NCBI GenBank assembly: GCA_963793415.1
Contig: CAWCAC010000002.1
Span: 620,001-684,000, forward strand
Reading direction: 5' to 3'
Length of the DNA stretch: 64,000 nucleotides
From: CAXMST01 sp963793415
Lineage (GTDB): Bacteria; Actinomycetota; Thermoleophilia; Solirubrobacterales; 70-9
The translations under genes were made by a program, and so were the position numbers. Under the pieces are notes generated by a model. It saw only the letters and a list, made by a program, of their open reading frames with translations. It was not told the origin of the DNA and did not search any database. Positions 1 to 7,539 of the stretch are shown here, piece by piece. Positions within the stretch are counted from its first letter, which is position 1; each line of letters starts with the position of its first letter.

Positions 1-4
1 GCGC

Positions 5-538
5 TCAGAGCGCGCCCCCCGCGGCGCCGGGCGCCGTCGGGTCACCGCCCTCGTCGCCGAGCGACTCCCGGGCGAGGTACTCCTCGGCCAGCAGCGGGTT
101 GTCCTTCGATCGCTGCACGACCTTGAGCAGGTCCGAAGCGGTCGAGACCTCCTCGGTCTGCTCCTTGATGAACCACTGCATGAACTGCTCGCCCTGGTAG
201 TCGCCGTCGGCCCGCGCCTGCCCTGCGAGCGCGTTGATCTGCTCGGTCACGCGCTTCTCCTGGGCGAGCGCGAGCTCGACCGGCCCGACGATGTCGGAGA
301 ACGACGTCTGCGGGGCCTCGACCGCGGGGATCGTCACCGGGTGGTCGGCGTCGAGCAGGTACTGGACGATCATCATCGCGTGGTTGCGCTCCTCGACCGC
401 CTGGCGGTAGTAGAAGCTCGCGAGCCGGGGGAGGGTCTCGCCGTCGTAGTAGACGGCGAGCGCGATGTACTGCTGGTGGGCTGCGAACTCGTGGGCAACC
501 TGCTCGTTCAGCAGTGCGGCAAAGGTCTTCTCTGACAT
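5..538 (-). CDS. Ferritin (non-heme iron storage)
   Basis: 177-residue ferritin that oxidises Fe(II) and stores it as a ferric mineral in a cytosolic 24-mer. The ferroxidase residues fall at the same numbers as in E. coli FtnA: E17, Y24, E50, H53, E94, with E126, Q127 and E130 as the third site. The tail after about residue 160 is Gly/Ala/Pro rich and probably disordered. The ATG start is backed by AGGAGA at 545-550, six bases upstream. The gene stands alone behind the convergent-free end of the enolase-like gene, with an AT-richer stretch (600-625) as a likely promoter region. Confidence 0.93.
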   Translation of the reverse strand: MSEKTFAALLNEQVAHEFAAHQQYIALAVYYDGETLPRLASFYYRQAVEERNHAMMIVQYLLDADHPVTIPAVEAPQTSFSDIVGPVELALAQEKRVTEQINALAGQARADGDYQGEQFMQWFIKEQTEEVSTASDLLKVVQRSKDNPLLAEEYLARESLGDEGGDPTAPGAAGGAL

Positions 539-565
539 GCGTTATCTCCTCGGCTCGATCGGCGT

Positions 566-580
566 GGGGCGCTGCGCCCC
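566..580. terminator. Short GC hairpin between enolase-like gene and ferritin
   Basis: The sequence GGGGCG-CTG-CGCCCC folds into a 6-bp stem with a 3-base loop. It lies downstream of the enolase-like stop and in the 5' leader of ferritin, with no T-run, so it could be a weak terminator or a leader hairpin. Confidence 0.35.
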
Positions 581-584
581 CGGC

Positions 585-609
585 GCCCCTGATGGGAATC
601 GAACCTATC
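585..609 (-). other. tRNA T-arm-like fragment
   Basis: On the minus strand GATAGG-TTCGATT-CCCATC forms a tRNA T-arm-like stem (five of six pairs, one A:C mismatch) with a canonical 7-base T-loop, followed by AGGGGC like an acceptor 3' strand. No D-arm, anticodon arm or 5' acceptor strand is found upstream, which is coding sequence. It could be a tRNA 3' remnant such as an old attachment site, or chance; TAGGTT inside it could equally be a -10 element for ferritin. Confidence 0.3.
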
Positions 610-633
610 GGAGAAACAGAATTAGGTCGGCCG

Positions 634-1701
634 TCATTCGAGTCCGAAGCCGGCTGCGACCGGCCGCAGCTGCAGCGGGCTCTCCGGCAGCCCGTCGGCC
701 ACCTCGGACTCGTTGTATCCGCGTGGGGCGACGTCATTGGGAGTCTCGGGGTGCATCAGCGCCGCCAGGTACTGGATGTGGTCGCGGCCGACCGAGAGCT
801 CGGTCTGGCCACCGCCGTAGGCGCCTATCCCCTCGCGCTCGCAGTAGTCGTAGGCCGCCGAGAGCGCCTCGAGGCCGCCGATCCGCGACGGCTTCACGTT
901 GACGATCCGCGGCTTCCAGCGCAGCGACTCGATGTCGGCGACGGAATGAATCGGAGCGTCCCAGGTGATCCGCTCACGCTCGGGCTCGAGCACAGTCAGC
1001 GTTGCCTCGTCGATCGCTGGGTCCTCGAGCCACGCGTCCGGGAATGCGGAGACGATCCGTTCGTAGAACTCGGGGCTGGCCTCGACGTCGACCGGCGTGT
1101 CCTTGTAACAGCCCTTGAGATCGAGCGAATCGACAGCGCCACTCCCCTGCAGGAACGAGATCACCTCGTCGTCCCAGTCGGGCTGGGGGTCGAGCTTGAA
1201 GCGGATCCCCGGGTACTTGACGAGCCGGTTCGTGATCGGCTCGAGCACGTGTTCGGCGTCGCCCTCGGAGGCCGGGTTGGTACGGACCGAGCAGACGAAG
1301 TTGAGCGGCGAGACCGGTCGGCCGACAACCTCGTGCAGGGGCTTGCCGGCCTGCTTCAGGGCGAGGTCGAGCGCGGCGCTCTCGTATGCCCAGCGGCGAT
1401 AAAGGCGCGAGAAGTCGCGGATCGGCTCGGCGGGGAAGAAGTCGGTGCTCCCGATCAGCTCACAGAGCTCGCCCAGCGTCGAGGGCCCGCTGAGATCGTG
1501 GATCGGACCGGCGTCGCGATGGGCGATGTGGTCGAGGCCGTCGTAGACGACATCCTCGCCAAGCCCCTCGACACCACCGCCGCGCAGCGTGATCAGGGTC
1601 GATGGCCGCTCGAACCCCGAGTCGAAGACACGATCGAGGTCGGTCAGCTCGTAGGAATCGATCTGGATTGCTAGGTCAGCGACCTGCTCGTAGAGTCCCA
1701 T
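634..1701 (-). CDS. Enolase-superfamily protein (mandelate racemase/muconate-lactonizing-like)
   Basis: 355-residue member of the enolase superfamily, which abstracts the alpha-proton of a carboxylate held on Mg2+ in a TIM barrel. An N-terminal capping domain (about 1-125) is followed by the barrel: a KLD segment near 180, metal-ligand candidates in LDLK, WLEDP and TWDAP, then NVKPSRIGG with the likely catalytic Lys, and GGGQTELSVG near the C-terminus. The exact substrate (dipeptide, o-succinylbenzoate, sugar acid) is not readable. I chose the ATG at 1701 rather than longer in-frame options because TACGCT (1708-1713) sits six bases upstream, the leaderless pattern seen for many genes here, and upstream residues look non-coding. 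Confidence 0.82.
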   Translation of the reverse strand: MGLYEQVADLAIQIDSYELTDLDRVFDSGFERPSTLITLRGGGVEGLGEDVVYDGLDHIAHRDAGPIHDLSGPSTLGELCELIGSTDFFPAEPIRDFSRLYRRWAYESAALDLALKQAGKPLHEVVGRPVSPLNFVCSVRTNPASEGDAEHVLEPITNRLVKYPGIRFKLDPQPDWDDEVISFLQGSGAVDSLDLKGCYKDTPVDVEASPEFYERIVSAFPDAWLEDPAIDEATLTVLEPERERITWDAPIHSVADIESLRWKPRIVNVKPSRIGGLEALSAAYDYCEREGIGAYGGGQTELSVGRDHIQYLAALMHPETPNDVAPRGYNESEVADGLPESPLQLRPVAAGFGLE

Positions 1702-1707
1702 CGGCTG

Positions 1708-1713
1708 AGCGTA
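1708..1713 (-). promoter_or_regulatory. -10 element (TACGCT), leaderless promoter of enolase-like gene
   Basis: TACGCT matches TANNNT and is six bases before the ATG at 1701, so transcription would begin at or next to the start codon. Confidence 0.55.
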
Positions 1714-1751
1714 TTGGACCGGCGTGGTGGGCCTGGGGGAGGGGTCGCGAC

Positions 1752-1855
1752 GCGTGGCCGTCCGAGGGGCGGGAAGCGAGGGTCCGGGGCGCTGCGGTTC
1801 GGGGGCGCGTGGCCGTCCCAGCGGCGGCGACAAGGGTCCAGGCCGCTCAGTTGCA
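1752..1855. repeat. Imperfect direct repeat, two units of about 54 bp
   Basis: GCGTGGCCGTCC occurs at 1752-1763 and 1807-1818, and GGGTCC at 1780-1785 and 1834-1839, with similar GC-rich sequence between. The pair lies upstream of the enolase-like promoter and no credible gene covers it. Confidence 0.5.
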
Positions 1856-1925
1856 GTGAGGGAGGAGAGATGGAGTGGGGCTGAGGGTGCGGGCGGCGGC
1901 TGGAGTCTCCGCGGGGCCGGGGAAA

Positions 1926-2046
1926 GCGGGACAAACGTGAATGACGCCTGCGCCCGGGCGGAGGCGCTGCACGAATGTTGCGCCGAGCGGAACGAACGTG
2001 CATGACGTCGCCCGTCCCCGAGGGGTGCTTCACGTTAGTCCCGCCC
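1926..2046. repeat. Four copies of an ACGTGA-centred motif in inverted pairs
   Basis: Forward copies at 1926-1948 (CGGGACAAACGTGAATGACG) and 1985-2009 (CGGAACGAACGTGCATGACG); reverse-strand copies at 1963-1986 (GGCGCAACATTCGTGCAGCG) and 2024-2046 (GGCGGGACTAACGTGAAGCA). They share roughly (G)GGACNAACGTGNA. The two pairs could form cruciform or RNA stem-loops; the 561 bp from 1702 to 2262 hold no gene that I can support. Confidence 0.55.
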
Positions 2047-2214
2047 TAGCCCCCACATCTGGTGTCTCGGGGCCCGACCGAGCTCCAGCCGCCGAACTCG
2101 GCCCTTTGAGAGTCGATTTTCGACCTCATGAGGGCCCACTTCGCACGGACGCCCCGAACCTTCAACCCCCACCAACTTCCACACCCCTCACTGCAACGCC
2201 CGCTTGCAGCCAGG

Positions 2215-2247
2215 CCTGAGCCCTCCCTGAGCCCTCCCCGAGCCCTC
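2215..2247. repeat. 11-bp tandem repeat, three copies
   Basis: CCTGAGCCCTC is repeated twice exactly and once as CCCGAGCCCTC, just beyond the 3' end of the permease gene. Confidence 0.6.
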
Positions 2248-2262
2248 GGCCACCGCCGTCGC

Positions 2263-3819
2263 TCAGGGTGAGTGGCTGCCCGGGGCGGTTGGGCCGAGGG
2301 CGAGGCCGCGGGCGATCTCGGGGGCGACCGACTCGCCGCCGTGGCGGCCGAAGAACTCCTTGCCGCCGGCCGAGAAGCGCCAGGCGAGCATGAAGATCAG
2401 CCCCATGACGGTGAACAGGATCGCGATTGCGAGCGGAACACCGATACCGAAGACCGCCGTTCCCGAGTACGAGGCATCCGGCTGCGCGAGGTCGATCGCC
2501 GATTCGTAGAGCAGATAGCCGAGGATCAGGGCCCCGATCACAGGACCGGCCCCGATCATCAGGAAGTTGCCGATCGAGCGACCGAGCTCGCGGCGCCAAT
2601 AGATCGCGCATGCGATCCCGGTCAGGGCGTAGTAGAAGGCGATCATCAGCGACAGGGCCGAGAGCGAGTCGAAGAGGAAATTCTCGGAGATGATGCTGGC
2701 GCCGATGTACCAGACGGTCGCGACCACGCCGATCACGATCGTCGAGAAGTCCGGCGTGTCGAACTTCGGGTGGATGCGCGCGAACGCCTTCGGGAAGGCG
2801 CCCGCGGTCGCCATCGAGAGCGAGGTTCGCGACGCCGGCAGGATCGTGGTCTGAGTCGAGGCGAGGCCGGATGTGACGATCGCCAGGACGAGCAGGAACG
2901 CGAACGGGCCGAGCACGTCGTCGGCGACGGCGCCGAACAGGCCCGGGTCGTCGGCGAAGCGCTCGACCTTGTCGAGACCGGCTACCGCGACCATCGTCAC
3001 GGCCACCCCGATGTAGGTGACGAGCAGGATCACGGTGCTGAGGATGCCGGCAAGCCCAGGCGCGCGGGCACTGTCCTCGGACTCTTCGGTCAGGTTGACG
3101 GCGCTCTCCCACCCCCAGTAAATGAAGACGGCGAGCAACATCCCCGAGAGCAGCGCCTGGTAGCTCGAGATCTCCAGCGGGTTCAGCCACGAGAGCTCGG
3201 GATCGATCGAGCGCGCGGGCACGTCGCCGCTGATCAGCCGGACCGCCGCGACGACGATGAACAGTCCGAGAATGCCGACCTGGGCCAGGACCATGACTCG
3301 CTGGACGCTGGCCGAGAGCTCCGTTCCGAGCACGCAGATCGTGGTCATCACGGCGATGATCACGACCGCGAACGTGATCACGGCGGCCTTCGAGTCGCGG
3401 AGGCCGTCGAGCCCGACGAGGTCGAAGAGGTAGTAGGCGGAGACGTCTGCAAGCGAGCCGATCACGAGCACGCCGGTGACGAAGATCGCCCAGCCGCCGA
3501 GCCAGCCGAGCGTCGGGCCCATCGCGCGCGTGACCCAGGAGAAACATGTCCCACAGTCCTGGTCGGCCTTGTTCATGTAGAAGAAGGCGCCCGCGATCAG
3601 GAACATCGGCACGAACGAGACGAGCAGGACTGCCGGCGCCTGGACGCCCGCGATCACGACTATCGAGCCCAGCACCGCGGCAAGCGAGTAGGCCGGGGCG
3701 GTTGAGTCCAGCCCGATTGCGAGGCCGTCCAGGAACCCGATCGAATTGGCCTTCAGGCCCTTCGACACATGTCCCGGCGCCTCCGCCTGATCCCCCAATG
3801 GCGTCGCGGCAGCTTCCAA
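2263..3819 (-). CDS. APC-superfamily amino-acid permease
   Basis: 518-residue inner-membrane transporter with about 12-14 hydrophobic segments. The first helix region (GFLDGLAIGLDSTAPAYSLA) has the unwound small-residue pattern of APC transporters (YAT/APA-type), which exchange or import amino acids or polyamines by proton or antiport coupling. It is the last gene of a run that encodes a decarboxylase, an arginine-deiminase-family enzyme and an M20 amidohydrolase, so an arginine- or polyamine-related substrate is plausible (inference). The start is a TTG; TAGGTT at 3828-3833, eight bases upstream, gives it its own promoter. Confidence 0.85.
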   Translation of the reverse strand: MEAAATPLGDQAEAPGHVSKGLKANSIGFLDGLAIGLDSTAPAYSLAAVLGSIVVIAGVQAPAVLLVSFVPMFLIAGAFFYMNKADQDCGTCFSWVTRAMGPTLGWLGGWAIFVTGVLVIGSLADVSAYYLFDLVGLDGLRDSKAAVITFAVVIIAVMTTICVLGTELSASVQRVMVLAQVGILGLFIVVAAVRLISGDVPARSIDPELSWLNPLEISSYQALLSGMLLAVFIYWGWESAVNLTEESEDSARAPGLAGILSTVILLVTYIGVAVTMVAVAGLDKVERFADDPGLFGAVADDVLGPFAFLLVLAIVTSGLASTQTTILPASRTSLSMATAGAFPKAFARIHPKFDTPDFSTIVIGVVATVWYIGASIISENFLFDSLSALSLMIAFYYALTGIACAIYWRRELGRSIGNFLMIGAGPVIGALILGYLLYESAIDLAQPDASYSGTAVFGIGVPLAIAILFTVMGLIFMLAWRFSAGGKEFFGRHGGESVAPEIARGLALGPTAPGSHSP

Positions 3820-3827
3820 GGCGACGG

Positions 3828-3833
3828 AACCTA
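3828..3833 (-). promoter_or_regulatory. -10 element (TAGGTT) of the permease gene
   Basis: TAGGTT lies eight bases before the TTG start at 3819, fitting the local TANNNT leaderless or near-leaderless pattern. Confidence 0.45.
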
Positions 3834-3861
3834 TCGCCCGCGCCGGGCGCTGTAAAGCGCG

Positions 3862-5124
3862 TCAGCGCAGGAGGGCGACGGCGGTGAGATCGGCGAACGC
3901 CTCGACCGCGGCGCGGAGGTCGTCGTCGGGCGTGTTCTCGAGGCGGTTGTGGCTGACGCCCTCGCTCGAGGAGCTGAAGATCATCGCGACCGGGATCCGG
4001 CGGGCGATCTCGGCAGCGTCGTGGAGGGCGCCGCTGCGCATCGGGCGCTCACGACCGCCGCGCTTCGCGCAGAAGAGGGCGGCCGTCGCGACCAGGTCGG
4101 GATCGAAGGGGATCGGGTCGATCCGCCACACGTGGCGCTCGCTCATCGTGCAGCCGCGGGAGTCGGCGACCCTGGCGGCGACGTCGCGGAGGGCCGCCAA
4201 CATCGAGGCGAGCGCCTCGTGGTCGCCGTGCCGGAGGTCGACCGAGAGCTCCGCCTTGCCGGCGATCGCCGTGATGATCCCCGGGGTGAGCTCGAGCTGG
4301 CCGGTCGTGCCGACGCCACCGAGGTCGCTCGCGATCTGCTCGACCGCGAGGGCGACGCTCGCGGCGGCGAGGCCGGCATCGCGGCGCGCGTCCATCGGCG
4401 TGGTCCCAGCGTGCGAGGCGCGGCCCTCGAAGACGAGCACGAAGCGCTCTACGCCTGCGCAACCTGACACCGCGCTGCAGGGCTGCCCGGCCGATTCGAG
4501 CACCGGGCCCTGCTCGATATGGAGCTCGAGGTAGGCGTCGATCGACGCGAGCCGAGCCTCGGCGGCGGGCGCCGCTGCGAGGTCGACCCCGTTCTCGGCG
4601 AGCGCCTCGGAGATCGGCGTGCCCTCGGCGTCGGCGAGTCCCTCGACCGCCGCGGGGTCGAGCGTTCCGGCCACTGCGGAGCTGCCGAACAGGCTGCGCC
4701 CGAAGCGCGAGCCCTCCTCGTCGGCGAAGTCGATCAGCGTCAGGTCGCGGGGCGGCGGCCCTTCGGCGCCGGCCCAGGCGCGGAGCACTCCGAGGGCCGC
4801 GACCACGCCGAGGGCGCCGTCGAGCCAGCCGCCCGCGGGGACGGAGTCGATGTGCGAGCCGAGCCCGAGCGCCGGGCCGGGCTGTTCGCCCGGCAGCGTC
4901 GCCCAGAGATTGCCGGCCTCGTCGGTCTCCGCCTCGACTCCGATCTCGGTCAGCTTGGCGACGAGCCAGGCGCGCGCCTCCCGCCAGACCGGTCCCCAGG
5001 AGACGCGCTGGGCACCCGCGGAATTGCGTCCGCCGGTCAGCTCGTCGAGCTCGCGCAGCTCGGCGAGGACCCGCTCGGCATCGATCGCCGGCGCCCCGGG
5101 AAGCTCGGGAGCCGGGTCGCTCAA
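3862..5124 (-). CDS. M20-family amidohydrolase (allantoate / N-carbamoyl amino-acid hydrolase type)
   Basis: 420-residue cytosolic dinuclear-metal hydrolase of the AllC/HyuC branch of peptidase family M20, which removes ammonia and CO2 from N-carbamoyl or ureido compounds. Metal ligands are visible in order: GSHIDSV (His), WLDGALG (Asp), DFADEEGSRFG (Glu-Glu), ELHIEQGP (His) and SEGVSHNRLE (His); a dimerisation domain lies between about 210 and 330. Translation starts with TTG, whose TTGA overlaps the stop of the upstream arginine-deiminase-family gene, so the two are translationally coupled. The context suggests a product of arginine or agmatine breakdown as substrate. Confidence 0.85.
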   Translation of the reverse strand: MSDPAPELPGAPAIDAERVLAELRELDELTGGRNSAGAQRVSWGPVWREARAWLVAKLTEIGVEAETDEAGNLWATLPGEQPGPALGLGSHIDSVPAGGWLDGALGVVAALGVLRAWAGAEGPPPRDLTLIDFADEEGSRFGRSLFGSSAVAGTLDPAAVEGLADAEGTPISEALAENGVDLAAAPAAEARLASIDAYLELHIEQGPVLESAGQPCSAVSGCAGVERFVLVFEGRASHAGTTPMDARRDAGLAAASVALAVEQIASDLGGVGTTGQLELTPGIITAIAGKAELSVDLRHGDHEALASMLAALRDVAARVADSRGCTMSERHVWRIDPIPFDPDLVATAALFCAKRGGRERPMRSGALHDAAEIARRIPVAMIFSSSSEGVSHNRLENTPDDDLRAAVEAFADLTAVALLR

Positions 5125-6023
5125 ATGCCGATCCGCTCCCGGCGCAGAGCCTGGGCGAGGCAGTGGGCGCCGCCGCCGCCGAGGGTGAACATCTCCAGAT
5201 CGGGATCGAACACCTCGAGCCCGTGGGCCCGCAACTGCGCGTTGAGGTCGGTCGAGCGCCGGGTCGAGATCACGCGGTCTCCCCCGAGCGACATTGCGTT
5301 GACGCCGAGGCCGAAGGCATCGGCGACGCTGACCTCGAGGATCTCGAAGCCAGCGCTGCGGAGCCAGGCGACGAGGCCGGTGCTCGATGCCTCGGTGCAG
5401 ACGGCGGCGAGCTTCGGCGCCAGGATCGAGACGAGCACGTCGATGTGGACGAAGTGGCTCGGGATCGGCTCGATCCGGGCCTCCCAGCCCATCTCCTCGA
5501 ACCAGCCCGCGACCTGGCGGGCGCCGCCCTGGTCGGTGCGCTCCTCGCCGTTGCCGATCAGCACGCGCCCGGGCTCGACGATGATCACGTCGCCGCCCTC
5601 GAGGGTGCCGGCGGTGACCATCCGGTGGACCGGAATCCCCGCCTGCTCGTAGAACCGGATCACGGGCGCGTACTCGCCGCGCCGCCAGGGCTGGGCGAGT
5701 TGGGAGACGATCGGGCCAAGCGGCGTGCCGACGCTCGAATCGCGCGCGAACACCTGGTACGGGAGCGCGGGGTCGGGCTCGAGGAAGTGGACGTTGACGC
5801 CCGCCGTCTCGTAGGCGGAGACCATCTCCGCGTGCTGGCCGAGCGCCGTCTCCGGCTCGAACTGGCGGCCGCTCTCGAGCGTGCCCTTCGAGATCACGCT
5901 GGTCGCGCGCCAGCGGAAGTTGACGGGCGGGCAGAGCAGGACGTCGTGGAGGAGGCCGTATTCAGAGTCGGTGCCCCAGGCCGGGGAGGCCGAGGAAGCC
6001 GGGGTGGGGGAGGCGTCGCTCAC
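5121..6023 (-). CDS. Arginine-deiminase/amidinotransferase-family protein (DDAH-like)
   Basis: 300-residue member of the guanidino-group-modifying superfamily (arginine deiminase, agmatine deiminase, dimethylarginine dimethylaminohydrolase). Visible signature elements are ARDSSVGT, the EGGD motif (TLEGGDVIIVEPG), the catalytic HFVHID histidine region and the C-terminal GGGGAHCLAQ with the nucleophilic Cys. The GTG start overlaps the decarboxylase stop as GTGA. The first 15 residues are Ser/Pro/Ala rich and not conserved. Lying between an arginine-type decarboxylase and an N-carbamoyl hydrolase, agmatine or arginine is the likely substrate; the family alone does not separate these. Confidence 0.8.
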   Translation of the reverse strand: MSDASPTPASSASPAWGTDSEYGLLHDVLLCPPVNFRWRATSVISKGTLESGRQFEPETALGQHAEMVSAYETAGVNVHFLEPDPALPYQVFARDSSVGTPLGPIVSQLAQPWRRGEYAPVIRFYEQAGIPVHRMVTAGTLEGGDVIIVEPGRVLIGNGEERTDQGGARQVAGWFEEMGWEARIEPIPSHFVHIDVLVSILAPKLAAVCTEASSTGLVAWLRSAGFEILEVSVADAFGLGVNAMSLGGDRVISTRRSTDLNAQLRAHGLEVFDPDLEMFTLGGGGAHCLAQALRRERIGI

Positions 6024-7486
6024 TCGACCACCACCCGGATCGTGCGCAGGCTGCGATCGCCGGCGCCGCGGACCTGGCCGCCGTGGGCGAGCGAGTCGGC
6101 GATGTAGTCGAGGGTCTCGCGTGTCAGTCGCTCGCCGGGCAGCACGTTGGGCACGCCGGGAGGGTAAGCCGCCAGCGACTCGGCGGCGATCCGGCCCTCG
6201 GCCGCGTCGAAGGACACCGCTTCCTGCGGGCCGAGGAAGGCGTCCCGCGGGGTCATCTCGGTCGGGCCCCATGGCGGCGGCGGCGCGAACTTGACGCGGC
6301 GGATCTCGCCGGCGACGTTGAGCTCGGCCGAGGCCTCGCGCAGTCCCTCGAGCAGCCGCTCGCCCGTCTCGGCAACGGCCTCGCCGATCCCGAACACGGC
6401 GACGACGACGTTCTCGGCGTAGAGCTCGAACCAGATGTTGTGGCGCTCCTGCATGAACTTCGCGATCTGATGGCCGGTCGCCCCGGTCCGCCGCACGTCG
6501 ATCGTCAGCCGCAGCGGATCCCATGCGTAGACGCTCGGGTGCTCGGCGATCGACTCGTCGAGGACGTCGAGCCCCTTGATCTCGCGGACCTGCTCCCGCA
6601 GCCGGTCGAGCGAGGCGATCGTCTCCGCCAGCAGCTCGGGCCCGACGGTCGCCGCCTGGCTGCGGGCGGCGTCGAGCGAGGCGGTCAGGAGACCGCTTGG
6701 GCTCGTCGACTCGACCAGGGTCACGGAGCGATCGAAGAAGGCCTCGTCGACGCGATCGGAGCCGACGTGCAGGATCGCCGATTGGGTCAGGCTGCCGCCG
6801 AGCTTGTGGACCGAGTTGAGGACGACGTCGGCGCCCCGGGCGAGCGCGTTCTCGGGCAGCTCCGGAGAGAAGGCCAGGTGCGCGCCCCAGGACTCGTCGA
6901 CGACGAGCGGGACGCGATGCGCGTGGGCGACATCAGCCAGGGCCGTGATGTCAGCGACGGCACCGAAGTAGGTGGGGGAGACGGCGAAGGCAGCAACCGC
7001 TTCGGGGGTCTCGGTCAGGGCCTGGTCGAGCGCGGCGGGGAGCAGGCAGTGGGCGACGCCCATGTCGGTGTCGAGCTCGGGTGCGACGAACCGGGGCGCG
7101 ATCCCGGAGAGCACGAGCCCGTCGATCACCGAGGAGTGGACGTTGCGCTGGATAACCGCCGAGCGGCCCTCGTGGGCGAGCGCCATGCAGATCGCGTGGT
7201 TGCCACCCGAGGCGCCGTTGACGAGGAACCAGGAGCGCTTCGCTCCCCAGGCCTCGGCCGCGAGCCGCTGTGCCTGCTGGAAGGGAGTGTCGAGCGGGTC
7301 GGGGCCGATGTCGATCCCCTCGAGCCCGGCGGGGAGGTCGAGCAGAAGCGCGTCGGACCCGATCGCGTCGATCAGCTTGCGGTTGGCGCCGCGACCGCCC
7401 TTGTGGCCCGGGATGTGAAAGCGGCCCGGCTCGCTCCGAGCCCGGTTGCGAAGCGCGTCGAGGTAGGGCGTCTCATTCTGATCCAC
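6020..7486 (-). CDS. Orn/Lys/Arg decarboxylase (PLP fold I)
   Basis: 488-residue pyridoxal-phosphate decarboxylase of the Bacillus SpeA type (short, without the N-terminal wing domain of enteric enzymes). PLP-binding Lys lies in SVHKLGGSLTQ; VDESWGAH supplies the Asp that holds the PLP pyridine nitrogen; FHIPGHKGG at the N-terminus is the family hallmark. It would convert arginine to agmatine or lysine to cadaverine. The GTG start at 7486 is chosen because TACGGT (7493-7498) is six bases upstream and the longer reading frame adds unconserved residues. It heads an operon with 4-base overlaps into the next two genes. Confidence 0.88.
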   Translation of the reverse strand: MDQNETPYLDALRNRARSEPGRFHIPGHKGGRGANRKLIDAIGSDALLLDLPAGLEGIDIGPDPLDTPFQQAQRLAAEAWGAKRSWFLVNGASGGNHAICMALAHEGRSAVIQRNVHSSVIDGLVLSGIAPRFVAPELDTDMGVAHCLLPAALDQALTETPEAVAAFAVSPTYFGAVADITALADVAHAHRVPLVVDESWGAHLAFSPELPENALARGADVVLNSVHKLGGSLTQSAILHVGSDRVDEAFFDRSVTLVESTSPSGLLTASLDAARSQAATVGPELLAETIASLDRLREQVREIKGLDVLDESIAEHPSVYAWDPLRLTIDVRRTGATGHQIAKFMQERHNIWFELYAENVVVAVFGIGEAVAETGERLLEGLREASAELNVAGEIRRVKFAPPPPWGPTEMTPRDAFLGPQEAVSFDAAEGRIAAESLAAYPPGVPNVLPGERLTRETLDYIADSLAHGGQVRGAGDRSLRTIRVVVE

Positions 7487-7492
7487 GCTCGC

Positions 7493-7498
7493 ACCGTA
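7493..7498 (-). promoter_or_regulatory. -10 element (TACGGT), leaderless promoter of decarboxylase operon
   Basis: TACGGT lies six bases before the GTG start at 7486. Confidence 0.55.
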
Positions 7499-7539
7499 GC
7501 GCTGCAAACCACGTCGCGGGCGCTGGACCAATATGCCGG

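Noticed and set aside
2272..3705. Long plus-strand open frame of 477 codons
   Set aside because: It is antisense to the APC permease, is highly Arg/Asp/Gly/His rich and has no family features; high GC produces such frames throughout the window.
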